NCBI RefSeq assembly: GCF_042186555.1
Contig: NC_133332.1
Coordinates: forward strand, 121,513,375-121,577,374
Reading direction: 5' to 3'
Source of the DNA: Aquarana catesbeiana
Lineage: Eukaryota > Chordata > Amphibia > Anura > Ranidae
Length of the DNA stretch: 64,000 nucleotides
How positions within the stretch are numbered: position 1 is the stretch's first letter; each line of letters starts with the position of its first letter. The translations under genes were made by a program, and so were the position numbers. A model generated the notes under the pieces. That model made no database searches. It saw nothing but the letters and a program-made list of their open reading frames with translations, and was not told the DNA's origin. Positions 1 to 11,163 of this stretch are shown here, piece after piece.

Positions 1-199
1 CGATCCTTTGATCCTTTTGCTGCTGCTGACCACATCCCTGCCTGCTATCTGGACTAATGCTTTGGCTGTGCTGACATCTCTACCTGTACTGACTATTCCT
101 GCCCACTGCCTGTTTTGCTGTTGCTGTCCACGTTCCTGCCTGCTGCCTGGACCGATGCTCTTCTCTGTGGACCACTGCACAACTAAAACTGCAGGTAAT
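1..199. repeat. Degenerate tandem repeat rich in CTG/CCTGCC
   Basis: Two diverged copies of a segment of about 45 bp (starting near 17 and near 116, both passing through 'cctgcctgct' and ending with 'gaccgatgct' or 'gactaatgct') are separated by a third, weaker copy. No conserved protein is recognisable, and the open frame here is explained by the repeat. It may be the start of the tandem repeat family that follows. Confidence 0.45.
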
Positions 200-1480
200 C
201 TTTTCTTTACCCTTTACTCAGCAGAATGTATTTTGGTTTGTAATTGGTATGTACAGTACATGCTATGTGTTAGAAATATGAAGGGCCTTCAACAATGTGA
301 TAGGTTGGCAGGAATTTGTGCGTAATGTATGCTCCTAGAACAACTGACAGTGCTACTTGGATGTTGGGCCTCTGTATGTGGCCAGACTATGTAAAAGTCT
401 CACACATGTGGTATCGCCATACTCAGGAGGAGTAGCAGAATGTATTTTGGGGTGTCCTTTTTGCTATGTACATGCTGTGTGTTGGACATATCTTATAAAT
501 GGACAACTTTGTATAAAAAAAAATGCGTTTTCATTTTTTTTCCACAGTTTCCAAAAACTTTGGGAAAAAAATGAACCATTCAAAAGACTAATTATGCCTC
601 ATAGATTATACATTGGGGTGTTATCTTTCCAAAATGGGGTCATTTTGTGGGTGTTTCCATTGTCCTGGTGCTCCAGGGCCTTCAAAAGTGTAATAGGTGG
701 TTGAGAAATGAGATGTGTAATTTATGCATGTAGAACGCCTGACGGTGCTACTTCAATGTTGGGCCTCTGTATGTGGCCAGGCTGTGTAAAAGTCTCACAC
801 ATTTGGAATCGCCATACTCAGGAGGAGTAGCAGAATGTATTTTGGGGTGTCATTTTTGCTATGTACATGCTATGTGTTGGAAATATCTTATGAATGGACA
901 ACTTTGTGTAAAAAAAAAATGCGTTTTAATTTTTTTCCCACAGTTTCCAAAAACTGTGGGAAAAAAATGAATCATTCAAAAGACTCATTATGCCTCATAG
1001 ATTATACATTGGGGTGTTAGCTTTCCAAAATGGGGTCATTTTGTGGGCGTTTCCATTGACCTGGTGCTCCAGGGCCTTCAAAATTGTGATAGGTTGTCAT
1101 CAAATGAGATGTGCAATTTATGCTCGTAAAACGCCTGACGGTGCTAGTTGGATGTTAGACCTCTGTATGTGGCCAGGCTGTGTAAAAGTCTCACACATGT
1201 GGTATCACTATACTCAGGAGGAGTAGCAGAATGTATTTTGGGGTGTCATTGCAAGTATGCATGTGCTGTGTGAGAGAAAAAACTTTTATGACAATTTTGT
1301 GCAAAAAAAAAAAAAAATTTCCAAGAATTGTGGGAAAAAATTACAACTTCAAAAAACTCCCCATGCCTCATACTAAATACCTTGGACTGTCCGCTTTCCA
1401 AAAAAGGGTAATTTGGGGGTATTTGTACTTTCCTGGCTTGTTAGGGCCTCAAGAAATGAGATAGGCCTTCAGTACATCAG
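200..1480. repeat. Tandem repeat, unit about 395 bp
   Basis: The landmark 'cagaatgtattttgg' begins at 222, 436, 831 and 1227, so the last three copies are 395-396 bp apart and the first is a shortened copy. Each unit also holds 'ctctgtatgtgg', 'aaaagtctcacac' and a run of A followed by 'ccaaaaact'. Copies differ by scattered substitutions and A-run length changes. The short open frames inside the units are not conserved in length and are not called as genes. Confidence 0.75.
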
Positions 1481-1912
1481 GTTTGATCAGATGTGATCAT
1501 TTTTCAATGATTTGCACCATAGCTTGTTGACTCTATAACTTTCACAGAGACCAAATAATATACACTAATTTGGGTTATTTTTACTAAAGATATGTAGCAG
1601 TATACATTTTGGCCCAAATTTATGAAGAAAAATGACTTATTTGCAAAATTTTGCAATAGAAACAAAAAAAGTGTTTTTTTTTTCAAAAATTTCTCTCTTT
1701 TTTCGCTTATATTGCAAAAGATAAAAAAAACAGCAGTGATTAAATAAACCAAAAGAAAGCTATGTTTGTGAGAAAAAAATGATAAAAATTTGGTTTGGGT
1801 ACAGTGTAGCATGACTGAGTAATTGTCATTCAAAGTGTGAGAGCGCTGAAAGCTAAAAATTGGTCTGGGAAGGAAGGGTGTATAAAAGCCCTGTATAGAA
1901 GTGGTTAATCAG
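1481..1912. repeat. Dispersed frog repeat ending in 'aagtggttaa'
   Basis: A stretch rich in homopolymer runs that closes with 'gaagtggttaatcag'. The same closing motif ends the repeat near 16748, and its reverse complement opens the one near 23100. I recognise the text as typical of ranid interspersed repeats but cannot name the family. No protein is visible. Confidence 0.5.
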
Positions 1913-2310
1913 TATACCCCAATTTTTTTAAATGGGAACAAGGGACACCTATTAGCAAAAGTATGTAGGCATAGGACACAGCCCATGCCATGCCCCTTTA
2001 AAGGAGAATTATAAAAAAAAAAAAAAAATGAAGATTAGTTAAACCCACAAGTGCTTTTTTTTTAACAGAAGAAAAAAAGGATCTAAAAATCCCTTATAAC
2101 CTGCACACCCTGGATTTTAAATTAAATAGTATACAGTACAGTGTAAATATGATATCCAAATATTAATAAAATCAATGTATAAACAAAGCAGCTGGTAGTA
2201 AGGCTCAAAGGCTCAACGTGTAAAGAAAAACAACTGTGATTTTATACCGAGCTCAGAACATTAAAGTACATAATCATATAATAAGTAGATAATAATATAA
2301 AATTAAATAA

Positions 2311-2315
<5 letters not shown>
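1913..2315. other. No recognised feature
   Basis: AT-rich spacer with an A run at about 2012-2028. I see no coding frame, RNA gene or terminal-inverted-repeat element. Confidence 0.5.

Positions 2316-2383
<68 letters not shown>
2316..2383. repeat. (TA)n microsatellite
   Basis: About 34 uninterrupted TA dinucleotides. The Tyr/Ile open frame on the minus strand is a consequence of this repeat. Confidence 0.97.
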
Positions 2384-2387
<4 letters not shown>

Positions 2388-2388
<1 letters not shown>

Positions 2389-2560
2389 GCATTTAAAAGA
2401 ATGGCAGGGACGCCATTAGCACTCCACCTGCCTTCCAACGAGTGGCGGAAGTGACGTAGCATGTATTGCCTGGACCCGAGGCGTTTCCTCAACAGCGTCT
2501 GACATCATCAGGGGTCATGTGATAGAGCCTGTCACCTCCTCCTATTTATACATTGCCACA
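2388..2560 (-). mobile_element. Penelope-like 3'-region fragment (minus strand)
   Basis: Read on the minus strand, this holds a 'gaggaaacgcc' core followed by 'gctacgtcacttccg' and 'aggcaggtggagtgc'. Almost the same order ('gaaacgcg', 'gctacgtcacttccg', 'cgcaggtggagtgc') occurs on the plus strand at 40468-40540, downstream of a Penelope-like ORF. The two are therefore copies of one family. The link to Penelope elements is inferred from that neighbour and from the hammerhead-like fold. Confidence 0.5.
2473..2516 (-). ncRNA. Hammerhead-ribozyme-like motif (minus strand)
   Basis: On the minus strand the canonical core CTGATGA (2511-2505) and GAAA (2487-2484) are both intact. They are enclosed by a 5-bp stem I, GACCC (2516-2512) pairing with GGGTC (2477-2473). 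The 'TC' before GGGTC fits the NUH cleavage position. Stem II is weak (a 3-bp CAG/CTG helix plus wobbles), and the expected one-pair stem III reads CGCC instead of CGCG. This is probably a decayed type I hammerhead of a Penelope-like element. Activity is unproven. Confidence 0.45.
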
Positions 2561-2608
2561 AAACAAGGATATCCAATCTGCTGCAATCCTCACAGCCAGC
2601 TTAAATTA

Positions 2609-2818
2609 AGGGCTGAGAATCTCAGGTCTGATTTCAGCTCAAATTTTTGGCTGATTTCTGAAACGGACCAGAAGACGCACAGGACTCCTGGGCAATACGC
2701 ACCAGAGGTGCTCCAGAGATGTGTGATCCGGCTCCATAGAGAGCTGGTCACAATCTCCTGACATGCAAATTGGATGCGGAAAAACCAGCATCCAATTCAC
2801 AATAGTGTGAACCCAGCC
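2609..2818. mobile_element. MITE with TTA target duplication (PIF/Harbinger-like)
   Basis: The right end reads 'gtgtgaacccagcc' followed by TTA (2819-2821), and a TTA lies at 2606-2608 before the left end 'agggctga'. The right half ('agacgcacaggactcctg', then 'catgcaaattggatgcgg') is clearly the same family as the MITE at 21155-21413. The left end is diverged, so that boundary is approximate. Confidence 0.6.
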
Positions 2819-2821
2819 TTA

Positions 2822-4650
2822 ATTAGCACAAGGGTCAGTACTTATACTTACATTGAATGAGAAGTGTCCCTTTTGCTGGTTGCTGCTCTCTGCCCTGCAG
2901 GTGTGATCTTTTAGTGCTGCAGAGTTTATTATGAGCTACAATGCCTGCCCTTTCTGCCCTTCTCTATTACTCATAATATCTCTTTCATCAATGAAAAGCC
3001 TTCTATGAATAGAGGAGACAGATCTTTCATCATCTGCCTGTTCTCCATTAACAGAGCGCTTTTCATTATGGGTAGCAATAGTATAGCTTCTGTGAATAGA
3101 GGAGGGGGTGGAAAGAGTGGACATAGTTGGCACTTTTGAGGAATGACTCTGACAGGTCCAGCAGGTTCTATTAACCCCTGCAGCACTGGAAGATTACAGC
3201 TGCAGCTATATGGAGGGGGTGGCTAGAGGAAATAACATTTCAATGGACAATGCAGCCACATTCAATGCAAGTACTTTTCCTGGTGTGTCTAGCCACGATC
3301 ACAGCAGTTAATCGCTGCCTATGCAAACAGCCATGACTAGGTGAGGCTGCCGTCAGTCTGTCATTGCACTGTGTGGGCTCAGAGGTGCAGCTGTGCACAC
3401 ATCTGTCAATTATAGCTGCAGGAATCCACAGATTCTTGCCACTGTAAATCGCAGCACGTGTAATCGCCCATGCAAATGAAGCCTAATAACCCAAACTAAT
3501 GGGAAACTCACAAAATGAAAATCAGCAGAAGTTACCACAAAGGAGAAAAAAGAGGGCCAGTGAGCTGCATGTGATGAAGCAGATCTAAGTTTATCTCTGG
3601 GTTTTAAGCAGGTTTGGAGAAAAGCTGGAAGATTTGTTTCATGTCTTCTATGTCATGCTTTCAACGGAGGGTATGGCATCATAACCTTTCTATCCCAGCA
3701 GGCCCATTGTCTTGAATGGTCTCTGCATGTAAAAGCATGCCTCAGAAGATAACCTTCAATTTTACAGAAACAATTAACAGACAGATCAAATTCCTGACAC
3801 CATAGACTGTAATTATGTTCTCTCTAATGGATTCTTTTTGGAATATATGGAGAACTCATCACAGATAATTATGTTTGTGCTGAGTGCCAAAATCTCAGAT
3901 TTCCCAACCAACTCCAAAATGTAGAAATGTATTTTGGCTGGGTTGTTCTTTAGCCCAAACTTGCATTTGCAAAAAACAGTAGCAAATAAATGACAGAAAC
4001 TCCTAAACACTCTCTCATGCTAGCTGTGTGTGCAGTGCTCCGAATGGCTACACATAGAATTGTAGAACAGAGAGGGAGCGTGTACACTGCAGGGACGCAC
4101 ACAGAACTTCATAGGTTCCCATTGCACAGGAGGCATGGCAAGAATGGGATTGTGACCTGGACAGGGAACAATTGAAAAAGAAAACTTCACAAAGGAAATC
4201 CTCCACCTAGGACAAGGGTCTAGTGGATTCTGGGGGGACCCCACATATTTTTTTTGTTTTTTGTATAGCATCATCGGGTTGTTATAGTGCACCATAACAA
4301 CCAATCACCGTGCAGCTGCCGGTGCCCTACCAGTCAGTGATGTCGTTGGTTGGCATGACAGAGTCTGCCAGTCCACACAGCATCCTTGCATCCACAGCTG
4401 AAAAGTCTTTCGGCCTGCACTGTGGGAAGTTGTCATTTAGTGGAAGTAGTAATACCGCCACTAAATGAATGACTTTTGACGTTAGCTGCATTAGCAGCCA
4501 GAGGTTCACACTGGCAAACATACTAATGCTGTCCTTTCTGTTTAAAACCATGAATGGATAAAATTGGCTATGGACTCTGCATCCCAGCAAACTCAAACCT
4601 CATCCCTAATTTTCAACCATGCAGGGTTCCTGTACTCACAATTGTCCATT
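2822..4650. other. No recognised gene or element
   Basis: About 1.8 kb of mixed sequence without a frame that resembles a known protein. Short open frames lack conserved motifs. The stretch near 4200-4250 ('tctagtggattctggggggac') resembles a piece of the frog repeat at 23.8 kb, but it is too short to call. Confidence 0.4.
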
Positions 4651-4654
4651 TGTT

Positions 4655-5765
4655 TTTGTTTTTTTTTAAATATATATTTATTCAATTTTCATATAAAAGT
4701 ACAAGATTTTTGGAAGCAGGAGTAGTCTGCCAGCAAAGGCAACAAAGTAAAAGACATAATACTACATAGTAAGCAGGATAAAACTGTGTGGTTTTGAGCC
4801 TACAAACATTAATGAGATAACTAATAACATAGTATCTGGTCCAACAAGAGTAACCAACTGGTGGTTCTGCCAAAGTGGTGGCCAAAGGAGTGGAAGCAGG
4901 TGAACATTTACCCTGGAAGATTAATAAAATTATGAAGAAATATCAAACATTTCACATCAAAAAATGTACTACTTAATATTTAATCACATAGATTAGGTGG
5001 AATGCCTAGGAAAGGGGATATGAGGGGTTAAGGCGTTGGAGGTGTCCTGGATCCTAAGTTTACCTAATGTATTAGCAAGGTCTGCATGCAGGTACCAGTC
5101 CCTATAGCAGAAGGGAGTCATGTGAAAAGGGATTTCTTCTGGATAGAAAGAGTGCTCCCTCAGTGATGTAGAATGTTGGGTGACAGTGTCTAATTTCTCA
5201 ATGTGAAATAGGGTTAAGAGTGCTTGTTTTACCGAGGCAGTTTGAGGCGGGGAAGGGTGGATCCAAGCTTGCATTGTTGCCCTGCGAGCTGTCAGAAGGC
5301 AGATATGGACTCATTGAAGAAGAGAGTCACAGGTAGGCGTTGACAAGGAAGCCTGCGAGGTATCCCAGCTGAAAAGGCATAACAAAGGGTCCTTAGGTAG
5401 AAGTAATTGCTGAGAGTTATCAATGTATTTCAACACCTGGTCCCAAAAGGTGGAGATTGCTTGACAGGTCTATAGTCTGTGGAAAAGGGATGGTCTGGGA
5501 GTAGTGCACCAAGGGCATGTGGAGAGAGAGGAGTCAATTTTGCTGTGGCGAAATGGGAGATACGCCCCATGGGCGATTTTGAACTGGGTTTTTCGCCACA
5601 TTTCGCAGATCACCATAGAGCTGTCCATTTGTTTTAGCAGGAATACAAAATTGTCTCCTAGTATAGTAAAGCCAGCCATAGAAGGATCAAATTCCTGCTG
5701 AACCTGCCGAGATTTGAGCCATGTATGGGCAGGCTGATTGTTCCCGATCAACTTGATTGATTAAC
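4655..5765 (-). mobile_element. L1/Tx1-type LINE fragment, 3' end, minus strand
   Basis: On the minus strand, 5751-5470 encodes a degenerate ORF2 C-terminal segment. It contains 'WRKTQFKIAHGAYLPF' followed by a CPWC pair, which corresponds to the 'NYKILTRWYLTP' plus Cys/His region of the other LINEs in this window. Downstream frames at 5274-4993 continue with frameshifts. The fragment ends in an AT-rich stretch whose plus-strand T run near 4662-4670 would be the poly(A) side. It lacks the endonuclease and reverse transcriptase, so it is a 5'-truncated dead copy. Confidence 0.65.
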
Positions 5766-5982
5766 CTGAGTACAACCGGCATATTGGATTTTTCATGCTG
5801 TTACTGCCAGCAGCTATAGCTGCTAGCAATAATCACTGTGTGTTTTTCCAGGCATTGGCGGCTCCCAGCGCCCCCCTGCTGGGAGAACACTATAGCTCCT
5901 CTGAAGGGATTCCCCCATCAACACTGGCTGTGTTGATGGGGGAACCAAGGTTGCAGGAAAGAAAATCTCACCAACTATGACC
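5766..5982. other. Short spacer, no recognised feature
   Basis: Between a LINE fragment and a foldback element. It contains 'gaacactatagctcctctgaag' type sequence with no coding evidence. Confidence 0.4.
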
Positions 5983-6497
5983 GGTGTTGTATCGAGAAAT
6001 GCCCTCCGTCGAAAAATGCCTCTGATGGGTCTGTGCATGCACAGTACACAATGTCACTCCAGCTGATATGTTGATTAGCTGGAATGACGTCAACACAGCA
6101 CATGCGCAGATCGTTGGAGGCAGTATCTGATGATCTAAGCGCTGAGAGAGAATGAAATTGTCAGATTCTGCCTCACTGTTGCGGGGCGGGTTTGGCTGTA
6201 TTGAAAGGCGTGTTTTCTGTCTGTTGCACGGTGGGTTTTGGCTGTGTCTAAGGGCGGGTTAAAACACACACAAAACCTGCCCTATACCACACGCAATCGC
6301 GAGGCAGAATCTGACAATGAAATTCTCCCTCGGCGCTTAGCAGATTGTCGGATACTGCCTCTGACGATCTGAGCAGGCGCTGTGTTGACATTACGCCAGC
6401 TGACCAACATATCAGCTGGAGTGACGGTGTATAATGTGCATGCACAGACCCATCGGTGGCATTATTCGACGGAGGGCCTTTCTTGATAGAACACAGG
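5983..6497. repeat. Foldback element, arms of about 195 bp
   Basis: The left arm (about 5983-6176) and right arm (about 6300-6496) are reverse complements with scattered differences. For example 'tctgtgcatgcacag' pairs with 'gcatgcacagaccca', and 'tcagattctgcctc' pairs with 'gaggcagaatctga'. The loop of about 120 bp contains 'gcggggcgggtttggctgt' type repeats. No protein is encoded. It may be a MITE or a foldback transposon; no target duplication was identified. Confidence 0.75.
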
Positions 6498-7261
6498 TTT
6501 AAAAGCACCAGGTCTGGCCACTTCTGTTCTGCTTCCTGCGCAGTTCCTCAGTGCCATCACCCACCCCTCCCTCCTCTTTTTTTCTCCAGGTAGCAGTTAC
6601 AGGCAGCGACCTGGTACCCAAAGAAAAATCCTGCATTATAAGGTGATATACTGGTAACTTCACAGCTATGTAGGCTACCATGCAAGTCCTGGGCTGGGTA
6701 CTACTTTTTCCAAATGGGAACAAAACTGTGGACACTTCTGATCCAGGGACTGCCTCCTCAAATTAGGGCCGGTCCACCGGAAACCAGAGACATTTGATCT
6801 CCGTAATGTATTGAAGCCAGTGGGTCAGCACAAAAAAACAGATAACAAGTGCTTTCAGATGCAAGTAAGCAATGACAGCCCTATATGTCTTCCATGGCAG
6901 TCTTACTTTTCATTTAGGTGCAGTAATACAAGGCAGCTCCTAAGCCTTTCGTGTGTTTCCTATACATGAATCTATTATATACTGTAGATAGGAAGCCCAC
7001 AGAGGTCTTTGAGGCTACCTTGTACTTGCAGAACTGTGTGCAGCCCATTTAGAGAAAAGCTGTGTATACCAGAACAGTGCATGTGTGATTGCCAGAAGAA
7101 AACCTTCCAATCTCAAATCTGCCTGTTTACACCTATGTGTTTTAACAGCCATTGACACAAGTACAATGGTTAGCCATTATTTTATATGGTGCTAATTCAC
7201 ATCTGTGTGACATTCATTGGCAGAAAGAGTTCAACTCAGTTTTTTTAACATGTCAATATAA
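6498..7261. other. No recognised feature
   Basis: Mixed sequence between the foldback and the next LINE. There are no conserved protein motifs and no clear repeats. Confidence 0.4.
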
Positions 7262-9750
7262 TATGCGGTACTCAGACACATAGGCCTGGGGGGGTGATGC
7301 TCAGCCGAATAGCCAGTATATACTCCAATCCCACAGCACAGGTGAAGGCGAATGGAGTCTTGTCAGTTTCCTTTCCTATAACAAATGGGACGAGACAAGG
7401 CTGCCCTCTATCGCCTCTGCTGTTTGCCCTTTCTCTTGAACCCTTCCTTTCCACCATTAGGTTAAACCCTGACATACAAGGAATAACTGTAGGCCCCATG
7501 CAACACAAAATATCAGCATATGCAGACGACCTACTTTTTTCACTGACAAATCCAATGATATCCCTACCCAATCTCCTTAAAGAATTTGACAGATACGGGG
7601 AATTATCGAATTTAAAAATTAATTTCTCCAAGTCGGAAGCGATGGGGATATCGTTAACACCCAACAACCTCCTACACCTGCGATCTAACTATCATTTTAG
7701 ATGGTCTGATTCAGCCTTGACGTACTTAGGCACGGAAATACCGCCAGATCCAGCCCGACTGTATGACAGTAATTTTCCCCCTTTATTAATTAAGACTAGA
7801 ACCCTATTGGATGAGTGGAATACGGGATTGCACTCCTGGTTTGGGCGGTGCAACTTAATAAAAATGAGCATATTGCCAAAATTCTTATATCTCTTTCAAG
7901 CGCTGCCGATATAAGATAGCAACTTCATACTTTAAGCAAGTGCAATCTCTCTTCACTCCTTTTGTATGGGCAAATAAAAAACCCCGAATCCCAAGATCAC
8001 AGTTATGTTTATCAAAACAATATGGAGGTGTAGCGCTCCCAGATATCCGGAAGTACTACCAAGCGGTCCATTTAGGTAGAGTGGTAGATTGGCACCGACA
8101 TACGGAATCTAAATTATGGTCACAAATAGAGCAATATCAAACAAAGATACCTCTACAGACGGCACTGTGGTGTCGTGATTCCCTTCCGTTAGAGTTAAAA
8201 TCCCACCCTTTCATAGGAAATACTATAAAGCAATGCATTCAAGCTACGCTAAGGACCTCATTGACGACTAAAGAATCCCCTCTGACCCCTATCCTAGGAC
8301 ACCCCAAGTTTCCCCCCGGGATTTCATCCGGGCAGTTTCAGGTACTAAAGAGCTCTGGTTGTGTTAGAGCCTTGCAATTTGTGAAGCAAGACAAATGGCC
8401 ATCCATCGCAGAATTAATAGATCCGAATGGCCCGTTCAAACTTGCATTTTGGAGTGCAGCACAAATCCACCATTTCCTTCAGACAATCCCAAACCCTCAG
8501 GCATACAATAGACCCCTGACTACATTTGAAGAACTATGTTTGGATACAGAACCACTGCCACAGGTCTTATCTAAGATGTACACTCTACTAAATACACCTC
8601 CACAACCACCGAATCTGCCAGGCATTGTAAAGTGGGAATCAGACCTTCAGTGTAATTTCACAGCAGCCCAGAAACAAAACATGATAGCTCTCTCCCTTAA
8701 ATCCTCTATATGCACTAAATTACAAGAGATGAATTATAAGATCCTGACGAGGTGGTATTTAACACCTAGCCGTTTACATACTATATTTCCTGATACATCC
8801 AAATATTGCTGGCGATGTCAGGAGGAGGAGGGAACGATACTACATGTGTTTTGGTCCTGCTCTAAACTGACGAATTTCTGGACTGCAGTCCGTTCAATTT
8901 CTCAAAAATTCACAGATTTCCAGATCCCGAATGACCCGGCATTTTTCTTGCTTCATGTCTCTCCCATACCACTCAAAACTTATAAAAAAATCTATACTAC
9001 GTCATCTAATAAATGCAGCCAAATCCTGTATCCCCCTGCTATGGAAACAAAATTCCCCACCAACTGTATCGATGTGGCTACGGAAAGTAGAGGACATAAA
9101 TAGAATAGAAGACATTATACTGACGGCCCAAAATAGACAAGCAGTTTATAAGAAAACTTGGACGCTCTGGAATATGTTTAAATACTCAACTGAAGGTAAA
9201 GCTCTTATGGACAACTAATAGTATTCTTGTTGAAGGAAGATCAGATTATTCATAAGCTACGGCTGGGACTTGACCAACTCCCCCCCCCTCCCCACCTTTC
9301 CGCCCCCCACTCCTCCCCCCCCCCAACCCTTTTTTCCTTACTTTTGCCTTGTATTTACTTTACTTTTCTTTTTCTCTTTCCCTTCTTCTTAATCTATTTT
9401 CTGGTAGTTGCCTCCTGACTCCAGCATTCAGATCTATATTCAATGACCGAACGCTTAACTGAGATATTGATTGCTGATTTTTTATGAATATACATGGAAT
9501 TCGAAGGTCAGAGCTGAAGTAATGACGTGAAGATGTCAATGCTTGAGACAATACCATATTACAGAAATAGGTTGTCAAGAACTTTCTTTTGTATTAAAAA
9601 GTATAATATGGGTTATTATAAAGTACAGTCGGGAGGCTGCGACCTCACTTTTTTATGTTGTACCAATGTGGTACTTTGTTTAGGGCTCTGCCCTTTTTTC
9701 TATGAAAACTAATAAAATATATATTTGAAAATATATATATATATATATAA
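7262..9750 (+). mobile_element. 5'-truncated L1/Tx1-type LINE
   Basis: The element enters in the middle of the reverse transcriptase domain and runs through the ORF2 C-terminus to an AT-rich 3' end with 'aataaaatatat' near 9711. The 5' junction lies at about 7262, where 'ATATAATA' on the flank resembles 'atataata' after the 3' end near 9743-9750. That could be an 8-bp target duplication, but it lies in low-complexity sequence. Endonuclease and ORF1 are absent. Confidence 0.85.
7268..9218 (+). pseudogene. LINE ORF2 fragment: reverse transcriptase thumb/palm to C-terminus
   Basis: The retroelement polymerase copies element RNA at a nicked target. The first block (7294-7914) carries 'GTRQGCPLSPLLFALSLEP' and the catalytic YADD box (codons at 7519-7530). 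The second block (7940-9103) continues the domain after RT, with 'NYKILTRWYLTPSRL' and a Cys/His cluster 'CWRCQEEEGTILHVFWSC'. The third (8931-9218) is the C-terminal helical tail. The blocks lie in different frames: a G run near 7288-7294 shifts the frame at the start, a change near 7910 adds a stop, and another shift lies near 8990. The motifs are well preserved but the copy cannot make a full protein. It is a close relative of the LINE at 52.6-58.5 kb. Confidence 0.9.
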
Positions 9751-10454
9751 TAACAATGGCAGTACATGAACATGCACATTTCAAAAGCAAGTAAACGTAC
9801 ATTGATAACAATTCATAAAAATGTTGTTCAACCTCTCCTGGACAGCTAGAAACCAGCGTCTAAAAACGGCCGTTTAGCTGCAATTACATGCCGCATTTAG
9901 CCGCATTTGCGTCTAGAAACTTTTTTTTTCAAAATAGCCAAAAATGAAAAACGCCTGTAAACGAAATGTGTCTAAGCGCGAGTTACCGCGTTTAGCTGCG
10001 TTTGGCGTTTGAAATGCCTCTAAACACATCTTCTTAAAGCATTTTTTTGGGTTCCAATAAAAGCCTCTAAACGCAACTGCCTAGAAACCACTATAAACGA
10101 CCCTGTGTACATGTAGTGATAAGATAACATAGAGGAGAGTTCAGGAGCAGTTGAAAAAAAAATGCTCAACAGCTCCTAAATGTCTGTTTACTAGCAGCAG
10201 TGTACATGAAGCCTCAGAGAAAGGATTGAGCCCAGTCACAGTAGATGTTGGGTAGAGTCAGAAGCTTTTTACACTTTCCATCTGTAAATTCAGTTCCATG
10301 TTATCCTAGACACTATACCATCCGGATGTATAATATCCTTTAGAAGTACCAATAAATATACTGTATAATATAAGGGTCTGCATGATTGTATAGTAATTGA
10401 ATGAATTGTCTAGGTTTGTCCTCATATTGAACTCCAGGAAAACTATAAGTCTGT
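9751..10454. repeat. Dispersed repeat with 'gtttagccgcatttgcgt' type text
   Basis: About 9850-10110 carries many short variants of 'cgtttagctgc' and 'cctctaaacgcaa' in both orientations. This is typical of MITE-like frog repeats with internal inverted segments. No terminal repeat or target duplication could be fixed. The rest of the segment shows nothing recognisable. Confidence 0.4.
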
Positions 10455-10480
10455 CCTTGCAGTGGGGCTCTGTATGTATT

Positions 10481-10780
10481 GCAAGGGTTAACTGCTTGCT
10501 TATGTCACTCTAAGGGGACCAGGTACAGCAGTTTTACTCATGTGATCCTCCTGTCCGACAGGCTCCCCTGGATTGCTAGACCAGTCCAAGCAGTCTCACT
10601 CATCTCCCCCACCCTCTGGTGGTCTAAAGTTATCCAATGAAAAACCCCTAGCCCTGCATTGCGTGTAAGAATGTCGAGGGACGGTCCACTGTTGGAGCTC
10701 ACTGCCCTTTGCCAGGAAAGTGGAGGATTAGGTAAGTAAAAGTTCTTCTTCCCTGACAGAAACAAGCAGTTAACCCTTGC
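10481..10780. repeat. Small inverted-repeat element
   Basis: 'gcaagggttaactgcttg' at 10481-10498 is the exact reverse complement of 'caagcagttaacccttgc' at 10763-10780, which gives 18-bp perfect arms about 300 bp apart. The interior has no protein. It is probably a MITE; the target duplication was not resolved. Confidence 0.6.
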
Positions 10781-10797
10781 TCTGTGGGTGCAGCCCC

Positions 10798-11163
10798 CCC
10801 CCCCCCCCCCCCCCCGAGCTGGACTTTAAAGGAGATAGTATAGAGAATGTACAATCACATTGTAGTGTATATGACCACCCTAAAGGTGACCTACACTATA
10901 CAATCTGAATGTACAATCTCTTTTAGATATACTCTCAACTATGTATTATAAATCTAAAGGACACTGTACCCTCAGATTGCACAGTGTATGGTCAACTTTG
11001 GATCTACTAGAATTTATGTAGCGAATGTGCTTGCCTGACTGGTTACAACTTGATTTAATAGATTAGGTAGGTAAGTCCTCCTATGAGATAATTCGGTGAA
11101 CCTCAAGTTGATTGTACAGAGATTGCTAGATTGCAATGTGTACAGTGACGCTTAGTTCTCATT
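10798..11163. repeat. Poly-C tract and dispersed repeat
   Basis: A run of about 20 C follows the inverted repeat at about 10794-10815. The remainder contains 'gtacaatcacattgtagtgta' and its partial inverted copies and seems non-coding. Family unknown. Confidence 0.4.
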
